Source of the DNA: Streptomyces sp. GSL17-111
GTDB lineage: Bacteria > Actinomycetota > Actinomycetes > Streptomycetales > Streptomycetaceae
Length of the DNA: 64,000 bases
Direction of reading: 5' to 3'
Assembly (NCBI RefSeq): GCF_037911585.1
Contig: NZ_JBAJNS010000001.1
Coordinates: 3,032,001-3,096,000 of the forward strand
Part shown: one piece after another, positions 7,276 to 15,926 of the stretch
Layout of the letters: every line of letters starts with the position of its first letter
Numbering within the stretch: position 1 is the first letter of the stretch
Notes under the pieces: model-generated
Told to the model about the DNA's origin: nothing
Databases searched by the model: none
What the model saw: only the letters and a program-made list of their open reading frames with translations
Position numbers and translations under genes: made by a program

Positions 7276-7632
7276 GTGATCCCCAGCACCGACATCCGGG
7301 AGTGGCGCGGCCGGGACGTCGTCGACGTGAAGGGCGACAAGGTCGGCACGCTGGAGGCCGTCTACGTCGACACGGCCTCCGACGCGCCCGCCTTCTGCAC
7401 CGTGAAGACCGGCCTGCCCACCCGCCACCGCCTCGTCTTCGTCCCGCTGGCGCAGGCCCGGGTCGGCCCGGAGTACCTGAAGGTCGCCGTGGAGAAGAAG
7501 CAGGTGAAGACCGCGCCCAGCATCGACCCCGACGGGGAGCTGCTCGCGGAGGACGAACCCGCCGTCTTCCATCACTACGGACTCGAACACCGGCCGGGCA
7601 GCGGTGGCGAACGCCGCCTCGCCCGGCGCTGA
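7276..7632 (+). CDS. PRC-barrel domain protein
   Basis: This 118-residue protein begins MIPSTDIREWRGRDVVDVKG, followed by KVGTLEAVYVD and RHRLVFVPLAQARV. That is the beta-barrel pattern of PRC-barrel (photoreaction centre H-subunit-like) domains, widespread in stress and RNA-processing proteins of actinobacteria. The C-terminal tail contains FHHYGLEHR, seen in related stress proteins. I place the start at GTG 7276, with GGAGAGGAG five bases upstream; a GTG two codons earlier is an alternative. It is followed 55 bases later by a small membrane protein gene. Confidence 0.75.
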   Translation: MIPSTDIREWRGRDVVDVKGDKVGTLEAVYVDTASDAPAFCTVKTGLPTRHRLVFVPLAQARVGPEYLKVAVEKKQVKTAPSIDPDGELLAEDEPAVFHHYGLEHRPGSGGERRLARR

Positions 7633-7687
7633 CCTGCACGCCTGGACGTCGGTCGGCCGACGCCCCCTCACACGGACGGGATGTCTC

Positions 7688-7849
7688 ATGTCTCTCTTCC
7701 TGATCCTCCTCCTGATCGCCGTCGTGCTGGGCTTCCTCGGCGTCCTCATCGACGGCTTCTTCTTCCTGTTGATCATCGGCGTCGTCGTCTTCCTGGGCGC
7801 CGTGCTCGTCCTCGGCCTGCGCATGGGGCGCCGCAGGACGCCGCGCTGA
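7688..7849 (+). CDS. Small hydrophobic membrane protein
   Basis: This 53-residue protein is almost entirely membrane-spanning: two hydrophobic helices (LILLLIAVVLGFLGVLI and FFLLIIGVVVFLGAVLVLG) followed by a basic RMGRRRTPR tail that would face the cytoplasm. The type is common in streptomycetes and has no known function. The ATG at 7688 gives the compact protein; the frame upstream of it has no RBS. It may be co-transcribed with the PRC-barrel gene. Confidence 0.65.
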   Translation: MSLFLILLLIAVVLGFLGVLIDGFFFLLIIGVVVFLGAVLVLGLRMGRRRTPR

Positions 7850-7941
7850 GCGGCCGCCGCGCCGGAACCGGTACGGTGCGGGCGCGGCGGTGACGGGCCC
7901 GGCCGCCGGCCCAGCGGTACCCGGCAGAGAGCGAGAGCGGC

Positions 7942-8661
7942 GTGAGCGCGCGTTTCCAGGAGATCGACTGGCGTCCCACGCCCAAGGGCGAGATCAGCCT
8001 GCGCCGACGTCGCGAGCCGGTCTCGGGCGCGGACGTGTACGAGGTGAAGCTCGGTGACGAGTTCCTCATGTCCAGCCTGTTCACCGCCGGGGAGGAGGCG
8101 CTGGCCCGGCTCGGGCTGGAGGCCGCGCGAGGCACGGAGCTGGACGTCGTGGTCGGCGGCCTGGGCCTCGGATACACCGCCCGGACGGCGCTGGAGGACG
8201 CCCGGGTGCGGTCGCTCCTGGTCGTCGACGCCCTCGGCGAGGTGATCGACTGGCACCAGCGCGGCCTCGTGCCGCTGGGCGCCGAGCTGACCGCCGACGC
8301 CCGCTGCCGTCTGGTGCACGGCGACTTCTTCGCCATGGTGGAGGACGCCGGCTTCGACCCCGACGCGCCGGGCCGCCGCTTCGACGCCGTCCTCCTCGAC
8401 GTCGACCACGCGCCGGACCACGTCCTGCACCCGGACCACGCGCCGTTCTACGAGCCCGCCGGGCTGCGCGCCCTCGCCGCCCGCCTGCACCCGGGCGGCG
8501 TCTTCGCGCTGTGGTCGAACGACCCGCCCAGCGAGCCCTTCGGCCGCGTCCTCGCGGAGGTGTTCGCGCAGTCGGCCGCCCACGTCGTCAGCTTCGACAA
8601 CCCGCTCCAGGGCGGCACCGCCACCAACACCGTCTACGTCGCCCGCACCCCCGCCGCCTGA
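7942..8661 (+). CDS. Spermidine synthase-like methyltransferase-fold protein
   Basis: This 239-residue Rossmann-fold protein has the nucleotide-binding strand LDVVVGGLGLGYTARTAL (about 68-85) and LLVVDALGEVIDW, the acidic strand end. Then come CRLVHGDFFAMV and FDAVLLDVDHAP, which match motifs of spermidine synthase-like proteins. It lacks the N-terminal beta domain of true polyamine synthases, so substrate and reaction are open. The GTG start is supported by AGAGCG upstream and by the family N terminus. A weak hairpin follows the gene. Confidence 0.7.
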   Translation: MSARFQEIDWRPTPKGEISLRRRREPVSGADVYEVKLGDEFLMSSLFTAGEEALARLGLEAARGTELDVVVGGLGLGYTARTALEDARVRSLLVVDALGEVIDWHQRGLVPLGAELTADARCRLVHGDFFAMVEDAGFDPDAPGRRFDAVLLDVDHAPDHVLHPDHAPFYEPAGLRALAARLHPGGVFALWSNDPPSEPFGRVLAEVFAQSAAHVVSFDNPLQGGTATNTVYVARTPAA

Positions 8662-8688
8662 TCCCCCGGGGACGGCGGCCCCACCGGT

Positions 8689-8720
8689 GCGAACCTCCCC
8701 TCACGAAAGGGTAGGTTTGC
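8689..8720 (+). terminator. Imperfect hairpin, probable terminator
   Basis: GCGAACCTCCCCT pairs with AGGGTAGGTTTGC at 11 of 13 positions across a six-base loop, about 30 bases after the spermidine synthase-like gene. No U-tract is present. Confidence 0.4.
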
Positions 8721-8910
8721 CGTGCGGCCGGGGAGCCGCGCGGGGACGCGTGACGCGACCCCCTCACGCGGTGCGACACTACGGAGGAGTGGACGCCCCG
8801 GCCCCACGGAGACGACGGACGCACGACGAGCGGGACGAGTGGGTGGCGAGGTTGCGCACGAACGGGACGACACCGGTCCGGGTGATGGCCACGGGGCCGG
8901 AGGGCGCGCG

Positions 8911-10509
8911 ATGAGCGCCGCCACCACCGCGGGCGCCGAGGCCGCGCGGCGGCGGACGTTCGCCGTCATCAGCCACCCCGACGCGGGCAAGTCGACGCTG
9001 ACCGAGGCGCTCGCCCTGCACGCGCGGGCCATCACCTCGGCCGGAGCCGTGCACGGCAAGGGCAACCGGCGCGGCGTCGCGTCGGACTGGATGGAGATGG
9101 AGCAGGCCCGCGGCATCTCGGTGACCTCCGCCGTGCTCCAGTTCGCCCACCGGGGCCAGGTGCTGAACCTGCTGGACACCCCCGGCCACGCCGACTTCTC
9201 CGAGGACACCTACCGCGTGCTGGCCGCCGTCGACTGCGCGGTCATGCTCATCGACGCCGCCAAGGGCCTGGAGGAGCAGACCCGCAAGCTCTTCGACGTC
9301 TGCCGCCACCGGGGCATCCCGGTCATCACCTTCGTCAACAAGTGGGACCGTCCCGGCCGCGAGGCCCTGGAGCTGCTGGACGAGATCGAGCAGGAGTTCC
9401 GGCTGAAGCCGACCCCGGTGACGTGGCCGGTCGGCATCGCGGGACACATGCGCGGCCTGGTCGACGTCCGCGCGCCCGGCACCCTCCTGCGCTACACCCG
9501 CGCCCCCGGCGGCGCCAAGGAGGCGATCGAGGAGAGCGTCCCGGCCCAGCGGGCGTCGTCGGAGGAGGGCGCCGACTGGGAGCAGGCCGTCGAGGAGCTG
9601 CAGCTCCTCCAGGCGGACGACGCCGTGCACGACCACGAGGCGTTCCTGGCCGGGCGCAGCACCCCCGTCTTCTTCGGCGCCGCCCTGTCCAACATCGGTG
9701 TGCGCCTCCTGCTGGACGCCGTCGTGGACCTCGCGCCCCCGCCCGGTGACCGGCCCCTGGAGGGCGGCGGGACCCGCGCGGTCACCGAGTCGTTCTCCGG
9801 CCTGGTCTTCAAGGTGCAGGCCAACATGGACCGCTCCCACCGCGACCGCATCGCCTTCCTGCGCGTGTGCTCCGGCGTCTTCGAGCGCGGCATGACGGTG
9901 ACGCGGGCGGCGTCCGGGAAGCCGTTCGCCACCAAGTACGCCCACAGCGTCTTCGGCCAGGACCGCTCCGCCGTCGAGACCGCCTACCCCGGCGACGTCG
10001 TCGGCCTCGTCAACGCCTCGGCGCTGCGCGTCGGCGACACGCTGTACGCCGAACGGCCCGCCGTCTTCCCCGGTATGCCCACCTTCGCCCCGGAGCACTT
10101 CGCCGTCGCCCGGCCCGCCGACATCAGCCGCACCAAGCAGTTCCGGCGCGGCATCGCGCAGTTGGACGAGGAGGGCGTCGTCCAGGTCCTCGTCTCGGAC
10201 GTGCGGGGCGAGCAGGCGCCCGTGCTGGCGGCCGTGGGCCCCATGCAGTTCGACGTCGTCAGCCACCGGATGGCGGGGGAGTTCTCCGCGCCGGTGCGGC
10301 TGGAACCGCTGCCCTACCGGCTGGCCCGGGCCACCGACGCCGCCGGCGCCGAGCAGCTCAACCGCTCGCGCCTGGTGCGGGGCGAGGCCATGACCCGGCT
10401 GCGGGACAAGGACGTGCTGGCCCTCTTCCCCGACCTGTGGCAGGCGAACTCCTTCGCCCGCGAGTTCCCGGACGCCCGCCTCGACCCCCTGGTCGCCGCG
10501 CACGGCTGA
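8911..10509 (+). CDS. prfC: Peptide chain release factor 3
   Basis: This 532-residue translational GTPase recycles RF1/RF2 from the ribosome after termination. The G motifs are all present: SHPDAGKST (G1), GISVTSAV (G2), DTPGHADFSEDTYR (G3), NKWDRP (G4). It then has the RF3 hallmarks AALSNIGVRLLLD and MDRSHRDRIAFLRV, and the C-terminal FPDLWQANSFAREFPD. The length matches RF3 (about 530). The start is ATG with GGAGGG six bases upstream; the longer open frame before it has no coding character. It is divergent in orientation from the MerR gene that follows. Confidence 0.95.
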   Translation: MSAATTAGAEAARRRTFAVISHPDAGKSTLTEALALHARAITSAGAVHGKGNRRGVASDWMEMEQARGISVTSAVLQFAHRGQVLNLLDTPGHADFSEDTYRVLAAVDCAVMLIDAAKGLEEQTRKLFDVCRHRGIPVITFVNKWDRPGREALELLDEIEQEFRLKPTPVTWPVGIAGHMRGLVDVRAPGTLLRYTRAPGGAKEAIEESVPAQRASSEEGADWEQAVEELQLLQADDAVHDHEAFLAGRSTPVFFGAALSNIGVRLLLDAVVDLAPPPGDRPLEGGGTRAVTESFSGLVFKVQANMDRSHRDRIAFLRVCSGVFERGMTVTRAASGKPFATKYAHSVFGQDRSAVETAYPGDVVGLVNASALRVGDTLYAERPAVFPGMPTFAPEHFAVARPADISRTKQFRRGIAQLDEEGVVQVLVSDVRGEQAPVLAAVGPMQFDVVSHRMAGEFSAPVRLEPLPYRLARATDAAGAEQLNRSRLVRGEAMTRLRDKDVLALFPDLWQANSFAREFPDARLDPLVAAHG

Positions 10510-10524
10510 CCGCGCGGCCGCCGT

Positions 10525-10935
10525 TCACGCCGTGTGGCGGTCGGCCTCGTCCAGCTGACGGCGCAGGGTCCGCGCGAAGTCCTCCGCCGCGAGCAGTTGC
10601 GCACGCAGCGCCTCACACCGGGCCTCGGCCACCTTGCGGTACGCCTCCACCCGCTCCCGCAGGCGCGCCAGCTCCTCGCCGCGCGGCGCGTCGTCGGCGT
10701 GCAGGGCGTCGGTGGCGGCGAGCAGTTCCCGCATCTCCTCCAGGGAGAAGTCCAGCGGCTTCATCCGCCGCACCACCATCAGCCGCTCGACGTCGGCCCC
10801 GTTGTACAGGCGGAAGCCGCCCTTGCTGCGGGCGGAGGGTGTGACAAGTCCCACCTCCTCGTAGTGGCGGATCGTGCGCAGTGACAGGCCGGTCCGTTCG
10901 GCCACCTCACCGATCTGCATCTGCCGCTCCGCCAT
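10525..10935 (-). CDS. MerR-family regulator
   Basis: This 136-residue protein has an N-terminal MerR winged helix (MQIGEVAERTGLSLRTIRHYEEVGL, residues 6-30, given in parts for length). A YNGADVERLMVVRRMKPLDFSL segment and a long coiled coil with dimer-forming heptads follow. The C-terminal part has one cysteine only, so it is not a classical metal sensor. It is divergent from the SulP transporter gene and the intergenic region has a promoter-like dyad, so it probably controls that transporter. Confidence 0.85.
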   Translation of the reverse strand: MAERQMQIGEVAERTGLSLRTIRHYEEVGLVTPSARSKGGFRLYNGADVERLMVVRRMKPLDFSLEEMRELLAATDALHADDAPRGEELARLRERVEAYRKVAEARCEALRAQLLAAEDFARTLRRQLDEADRHTA

Positions 10936-11069
10936 CGCCTGCCGCTCTCCCTCGACTTCCCTGCCGGCGCTGAGCACCGGGCGAACGAACCACTTTACGT
11001 GACATGAATCACAAGGCGTGGATGCCTGTTCACCTGGGATTCACAGCTCCCGAGGTGCTCTCTGCCCTT

Positions 11070-11092
11070 ACGTCAGGGTAGAGTTTTGACGT
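11070..11092. promoter_or_regulatory. Candidate MerR operator
   Basis: Arms ACGTCA and TGACGT flank an 11-base spacer in the 363-base gap between the merR-type gene and the SulP gene. MerR proteins bind dyads of about this span, often between -35 and -10. The remaining 200 bases before the SulP start hold no gene I can support and may be a long leader. Confidence 0.4.
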
Positions 11093-11298
11093 GGCCCGCA
11101 CCGCTGTACACCGGCAGCGGTCAGGCCGCCACCGCCGTGCAGCGGCCCCGCCCGGGACCCCGCGGCGCCCACGGACTTCCGGGCCATGATGCCCGACCGG
11201 CCCCCGAGGCCGACCGGCACGCCCCGTACCGAGGGGCCGGCCGTCGACGCACGAAGCGCGCGCAGCCGTATCCGCGCGCCCGAAACAGAAACGGTTGC

Positions 11299-12798
11299 AT
11301 GACCTCGACGCTGCCCGTGGCCCCGAAGCCGCGCCTGTCCCGCCCGGACTTCCTGGCCTCCCCGAAGGTGTTCCGCACCGAGGTGCTGGCCGGACTCGTC
11401 GTCGCTCTCGCGCTCATCCCCGAGGCGATCTCCTTCTCCATCATCGCGGGCGTCGACCCCGCGGTGGGCCTCTTCGCCTCCTTCACGATGGCCGTCGTCA
11501 TCTCGATCGTCGGCGGACGCAAGGCCATGATCTCGGCGGCGACGGGCGCGATCGCCCTCGTCATCGCGCCGCTGAACCACGAGTACGGGCTCGGATACCT
11601 GGTCGGCGCCGTCATCCTGGGCGGCGTCTTCCAGGTCGTGCTCGGCGCGGTCGGTGTCGCCAAGCTCATGCGGTTCGTGCCGCGCTCGGTGATGGTCGGC
11701 TTCGTCAACGCCCTGGCCATCCTGATCTTCCTCGCCCAGGTGCCCGAGCTGGAGAACGTGCCGTTCGCCGTCTACCCGCTCGTCATCGGCGGGCTGGCGC
11801 TCATGGTGTTCTTCCCCAGGCTCACCAAGGCCGTGCCCGCGCCGTTGGTCTCCATCGTCATCCTCACGCTCATCACCATCGGCGCCGGGATCGCCGTCCC
11901 GACCGTGGGCGACAAGGGCGAGCTGCCGTCCTCCCTGCCGGTGCCCGGCCTGCCGGACATGCCGCTCACGCTGGAGGCCCTCGGCATCATCGCCCCCTAC
12001 GCCTTCGCCTTCGCGCTCGTCGGGCTCATGGAGTCGCTGATGACCGCCAAGCTGGTGGACGACATCACCGACACGCACTCCAACAAGACCCGCGAGTCGA
12101 TCGGCCAGGGCGTCGCCAACATCGTCACCGGCTTCTTCGGCGGCATGGGCGGCTGCGCCATGATCGGCCAGACGATGATCAACGTGAAGGCCTCCGGCGC
12201 CCGCACGCGTCTGTCCACCTTCCTCGCCGGCAGTTTCCTGCTCGTCCTCGTCGTGGTGACCGGCCCGATCGTCTCCGACATCCCCATGGCCGCTCTGGTC
12301 GCCGTGATGATCCTGGTCTCCGTGGCCACCTTCGACTGGCACTCCGTGCAGCCCAAGACGTTGAGGAAGCTGCCCGTCAGCGAGACCGTCGTGATGGCCG
12401 TCACCGTCGCCGTCGTCGTGGCCACGCACAACCTGGCGATCGGTGTGATCGTCGGCGTCCTCACCGCGATGATCGCCTTCGCCCGCCGCGTCGCCCACCT
12501 GGCCGAGGTCTCCGGCGTCGTCGACCCGGACGGCAAGCAGGCCGTCTACGCCGTCACCGGCGAGCTGTTCTTCGCCAGCTCCAACGACCTCGTCTACCAG
12601 TTCGACTACGCCGGCGACCCGGACGACGTCGTCATCGACCTCTCCGACGCCCACATCTGGGACGCGTCCTCCGTCGCCGCCCTCGACGCCATCGAGACGA
12701 AGTACGCGGCACGCGGCAAGAAGGTCACCATCATCGGCCTCAACCAGCCCAGCGCCGAGATGCACGACAAGCTCGCCGGCGAACTCGCCAGCCACTGA
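11299..12798 (+). CDS. SulP-family anion transporter with STAS domain
   Basis: This is a 499-residue transporter. The N-terminal 400 residues form the SulP membrane domain (VLAGLVVALALIPEAISFSIIAGVDP and GRKAMISAATGAIALV are diagnostic, given in parts). The last 100 residues form a cytoplasmic STAS domain (VIDLSDAHIWDASSVAALDAI). Family members move sulfate, bicarbonate, dicarboxylates or other anions, usually with Na+ or H+. The substrate cannot be told from sequence. The ATG start gives the normal N terminus. The divergent MerR regulator and the strong hairpin after the stop suggest a single-gene regulated unit. Confidence 0.92.
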   Translation: MTSTLPVAPKPRLSRPDFLASPKVFRTEVLAGLVVALALIPEAISFSIIAGVDPAVGLFASFTMAVVISIVGGRKAMISAATGAIALVIAPLNHEYGLGYLVGAVILGGVFQVVLGAVGVAKLMRFVPRSVMVGFVNALAILIFLAQVPELENVPFAVYPLVIGGLALMVFFPRLTKAVPAPLVSIVILTLITIGAGIAVPTVGDKGELPSSLPVPGLPDMPLTLEALGIIAPYAFAFALVGLMESLMTAKLVDDITDTHSNKTRESIGQGVANIVTGFFGGMGGCAMIGQTMINVKASGARTRLSTFLAGSFLLVLVVVTGPIVSDIPMAALVAVMILVSVATFDWHSVQPKTLRKLPVSETVVMAVTVAVVVATHNLAIGVIVGVLTAMIAFARRVAHLAEVSGVVDPDGKQAVYAVTGELFFASSNDLVYQFDYAGDPDDVVIDLSDAHIWDASSVAALDAIETKYAARGKKVTIIGLNQPSAEMHDKLAGELASH

Positions 12799-12802
12799 GC
12801 CG

Positions 12803-12845
12803 GACCGCCCCGCCCGCCGGACCACGGATCGCGGGCGGGGCGGTC
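12803..12845 (+). terminator. Terminator after the SulP gene
   Basis: A perfect 15-bp stem (GACCGCCCCGCCCGC / GCGGGCGGGGCGGTC) with a 13-base loop begins four bases after the stop. Confidence 0.8.
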
Positions 12846-12905
12846 TTCCCAGCCACGGCCGGACCGGTCACGCTGCCCTGACGGACCGGCCCGGCCGTAC
12901 CGCGC

Positions 12906-14234
12906 TTGGAGGACACGCTGACCGCATCCGCAGACCCGCTCCGCACCACGGACGACGGCGCTCGCACCGGACGCGGCCCCGGCGGCGCCGCCCGGTTCTC
13001 CGGGTGGCGCATCGTCGCCCTCAGCGCGGCGGCCCTCGCCCTCACCGCACCCGGCCAGACGGCCGGGATCTCCGTCTTCATCGACCCCCTCATCGCGGAC
13101 CTCGGCATCGGCCGCACCGCCATCTCCACGGCCTACCTCACCGGCACCCTGGTCGGCGCCTGCGCGATGCCGCTCGTCGGCCGGGCCGTGGACCGCTACG
13201 GCCCCCGCGCGGTGATGGCCGTCATCGGGGCCGTGTTCGGCGCCGTCCTGCTCGCCCTCTCCCTCGTCTCCGGCATCGTCGGCCTCACCGCCGGCTTCGT
13301 CGGCGTCCGCATGGCCGGGCAGGGCGCGCTCACCCTCGTCGCCACCACCACCGTGGCCTACTGGTTCGACCGCCGCCGGGGCCTCGCCCTCGGCATCACC
13401 AGCGCCGTCGGAGCCGCCGGGATCTCCCTGGCCCCCGTGCTGATCGAAGCGCTGATCGCGGACGTCGGCTGGCGTCGCGCCTGGGCGATCGAGGGCCTCG
13501 TCATCTGGGCCCTCGTCGTCCCCATCGCGCTGCTCGGCATCCGCAACCGCCCGGCGGACCTCGGCCAGCACGTCGACGGGATAGCGCCCACCGGCGAGGA
13601 GGCCGACGGCCCGGAGGCGGGCATGACCCTGCGCCAGGCGCTGCGGTCGGGGATGTTCTGGGCCGTCGCGGCCTGCCTGGCGGCGAGCAGCATGCTCGTG
13701 ACCGGGCTCAACTTCCACCAGATCGGCCTCCTCGGCGAGCAGGGCCTCTCCCCGACCGCGGCCGCCGCGAACTTCCTCCCCCAGACACTCGCCGCACTTC
13801 TGGCCAGCTTCACCGCCGGCGTGCTCATCGACCGCGTCGCGCCCAAGGCCGTCCTCGTCGCGGCGATGGGCGTGCTCGCCGCCGCCGTGCTCTCCGTCGG
13901 CCTGGTCGGCCCCGGCTGGTCGGCGCTGGCCTTCGGCTTCCTGCTCGGCGGCTCCGGCGGCATCCTGCGCTCCGTCGAAGCCGCCGCCTACCCCCGGTAC
14001 TTCGGCACCGCGCACCTCGGCGCGATCCGCGGCAGCGCGCACACCATCTCGGTGGGCGGGAGCGCCTTCGGACCCCTCGCCGTCTCCCTCGGCCGCGATC
14101 TCACCGGCAGCTACGCCCCCGCGATGCTCGCCTTCGCGGCCCTGCCCGCCCTCGCCGCCCTCCTCGTCCTGACGACCCGCGAGCCCTCGCCGCCCGCCGC
14201 GACGAGACCGACGACCGGGCGGGGCGAACCCTAG
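12906..14234 (+). CDS. MFS transporter
   Basis: This membrane protein of about 440 residues has twelve predicted helices in two halves. It carries the MFS loop signature PLVGRAVDRYGPR after helix 2 and IDRVAPKAVL at the matching place in the second half. The family resembles YbfB and monocarboxylate or oxalate:formate antiporters; the substrate is unknown. The start is unusual. The only conventional start is TTG 12906, but that codon overlaps the RBS-like GGAGG. A CTG at 12918 is in frame and correctly spaced (five to six bases) from GGAGGA. No partner gene is evident. Confidence 0.85.
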   Translation: MEDTLTASADPLRTTDDGARTGRGPGGAARFSGWRIVALSAAALALTAPGQTAGISVFIDPLIADLGIGRTAISTAYLTGTLVGACAMPLVGRAVDRYGPRAVMAVIGAVFGAVLLALSLVSGIVGLTAGFVGVRMAGQGALTLVATTTVAYWFDRRRGLALGITSAVGAAGISLAPVLIEALIADVGWRRAWAIEGLVIWALVVPIALLGIRNRPADLGQHVDGIAPTGEEADGPEAGMTLRQALRSGMFWAVAACLAASSMLVTGLNFHQIGLLGEQGLSPTAAAANFLPQTLAALLASFTAGVLIDRVAPKAVLVAAMGVLAAAVLSVGLVGPGWSALAFGFLLGGSGGILRSVEAAAYPRYFGTAHLGAIRGSAHTISVGGSAFGPLAVSLGRDLTGSYAPAMLAFAALPALAALLVLTTREPSPPAATRPTTGRGEP

Positions 14235-14309
14235 CGAGACGCCCCACCGGTTCCGCCGACCCGGACAGCCTTCCGGCGGGCGCCTTAGAGTGTCGCCGAG
14301 CCGGAGTGA

Positions 14310-14320
14310 GGGGGGGGGGG
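14310..14320 (+). repeat. Homopolymeric G tract (11 G) before a hypothetical gene
   Basis: Eleven consecutive G residues end eight bases before the GTG of the next gene. The tract overlaps the place of the ribosome binding site. Such tracts are prone to slippage. Confidence 0.8.
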
Positions 14321-14327
14321 AAGCGTC

Positions 14328-14804
14328 GTGGTCGAACCCGAGGATAACTGGGTGACGTTGAAGGAATGGGCCGCGGAGGTGGGGTACAGCCACGGCTACG
14401 CCGTCCACGTGATGCCGCGCTCCTACCCAGGCTTCCCGGCCCCGAAGCGGCGGCGTCGCGGGGTGACCGACAAGGGCGGGGGCGGTGGCAGCGCGCTGTA
14501 CGACCCGGCCGAGCTGGAACCGTTCCGCCCGCGCCGCCCCCGACCCGTCGAACTGCCCGAGGAGTTGCTCGACCGTGAGGTGACGCTCGGCGGGTTCGCG
14601 AAGCTCATCGGCGTGGACGGCCGCAGCGTCACGCAGATCAAGGACCACCGCCCCGACACCCTGCCGCACACCGTCGACGGCCTGCGGTGGTACCCGAGGG
14701 CCCGCTTCCACGTGCGCGACCTGCTCCTGATGTGGAACAGCCGCCCGGGCCCGGGCCCCGGCTCCGACAAACGCCGCCCGCCCCTCCCCTGGACCGCGTC
14801 CTGA
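14328..14804 (+). CDS. Hypothetical protein with helix-turn-helix-like segments
   Basis: This 158-residue basic protein has two segments that look like AlpA/MerR-type small HTH units: WVTLKEWAAEVGYSHGYAVHVM (8-29, in parts) and VTLGGFAKLIGVDGRSVTQIKDH (85-107, in parts). Each begins like a DNA-binding helix pair and is followed by a Pro/Arg-rich stretch. A Gly run (GGGGG) lies in the linker. I do not recognise a named family. The GTG start follows the G11 tract. No operon partner is evident. A DNA-binding or excisionase-like role is a guess. Confidence 0.6.
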   Translation: MVEPEDNWVTLKEWAAEVGYSHGYAVHVMPRSYPGFPAPKRRRRGVTDKGGGGGSALYDPAELEPFRPRRPRPVELPEELLDREVTLGGFAKLIGVDGRSVTQIKDHRPDTLPHTVDGLRWYPRARFHVRDLLLMWNSRPGPGPGSDKRRPPLPWTAS

Positions 14805-15138
14805 CGCCCGCGTTCCGTCGCCCACCCGGACGCTGACGGAACCGGCCGCCGCGACCGGCCGTCTCACCCGCTCGGACGAGACGCCGACGCCGGGCTCCGG
14901 GAGGCACGCCCACCGGTCAGGGGACACCCAACCAGGCTCCACAGCAAAGGCGTTGGACCCGTCCCACCCGGTGCGGGCAGGCGCCGGACGGTCGGCCGGA
15001 GCGGCACGGCGCGGTGGCGGCGTCCGGCCGGCGCACACACGCTGAAGCGAGCAGACCTCACGGCGTGCAGACCCCGACGCGACGCGCCCCCACGGCCCCT
15101 CGCCGTCGCGCGCCGAACCTCCCACGGCGGAAAGAGAC
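14805..15138. other. Intergenic region without supported genes
   Basis: These 334 bases lie between the hypothetical gene and the CHRD gene. No frame has convincing coding character, no tRNA and no strong hairpin was seen. It presumably holds the promoter and leader of the CHRD/sortase genes; GGAAAGAG near its right end serves as the RBS. Confidence 0.5.
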
Positions 15139-15912
15139 ATGATGAACCGCACCCCTGCCGTCGCCCTGGCCACCCTCGCCCTCGTGGCGTCCGGTGGTGC
15201 CCTGGCCCCGGCCGCCTCGGCGGACTCCGGAAGCCGGGACACCCTGCGCCTCCAGGCCCACCTGGACCCGGTGCCCTTCAGCAAGGTCAAGGGCTCGGGC
15301 ACCGCCACGGTCACCCTCAAGGGCCACCGGGCGACCGTCAGCGTGACCGCACACGGCCTGCTGGCCGGAGCCCCGCACGCCCAGCACATCCACATCGCGG
15401 CCAAGGGCCAGTGCCCGCCGGCCTCCGCCGCCCGGACGGTGAACGGCATGAAGTCCGTCTTCACCACCGACGGCGCCCCCTTCTACGGCGGCATCGGCAC
15501 CTCACTGACCACGAAGGGCGACACGAGCCCCGCCTCCGGCCTGGCGGTGGACCGCTTCCCCGTCGGCCCCGACGTCGCCTACCACCGCACCGTCACCGTC
15601 AGCGCGGAGGCCGCCAAGAGCCTGCGGGAGGGCACGGCCGTCGTCGTCGTCCACGGCACGGACGTCAACGGCAACGGGAAGTACGACGACGTCCTCGGGC
15701 CCTCCGACCTCGACCCGAAGCTCCCCGCCGAGGCGACCAACCCCGCGCTGTGCGGGCCCCTGACGAAGGCCGCCAAGGGCCCGGTCAAGGGCGGCCTGGG
15801 CGGCAGCCAGGGCACCGACGGCAACACCCTCGCCGTGGCCGGGGGCGCCGGGTTGCTGGCGGCGGCGGGAGGCGTGTTCTTCCTGCGCCGCCGTCCCGGT
15901 CGCGCGGCCTGA
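15139..15912 (+). CDS. Secreted, C-terminally anchored CHRD domain protein
   Basis: This is a 257-residue protein. Residues 1-29 are a Sec signal peptide ending ASA. Residues 38-195 form a CHRD-like domain (AHGLLAGAPHAQHIHIAAKG and similar strands), with DVNGNGKYDD as a possible Ca-binding loop. The C terminus has a Gly-rich spacer, a hydrophobic helix (LAVAGGAGLLAAAGGVFFL) and RRRPGR, like a sortase-sorted wall protein. However, no LPxTG or LAxTG motif stands before the helix, so it may simply remain membrane-anchored. The class F sortase gene follows after 14 bases, suggesting a shared transcript and function. Confidence 0.8.
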   Translation: MMNRTPAVALATLALVASGGALAPAASADSGSRDTLRLQAHLDPVPFSKVKGSGTATVTLKGHRATVSVTAHGLLAGAPHAQHIHIAAKGQCPPASAARTVNGMKSVFTTDGAPFYGGIGTSLTTKGDTSPASGLAVDRFPVGPDVAYHRTVTVSAEAAKSLREGTAVVVVHGTDVNGNGKYDDVLGPSDLDPKLPAEATNPALCGPLTKAAKGPVKGGLGGSQGTDGNTLAVAGGAGLLAAAGGVFFLRRRPGRAA

Positions 15913-15926
15913 ACCGGAACCGGGCC

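Noticed and set aside
8722..8910. N-terminal extension of release factor 3
   Set aside because: The upstream frame is Arg/Thr/Gly-rich noise; ATG 8911 has a good RBS and gives the normal RF3 length.
15800..15912. LPxTG/LAxTG sorting signal in the CHRD protein
   Set aside because: The spacer before the helix reads SQGTDGNTLAVAGG, with no recognisable sortase motif.
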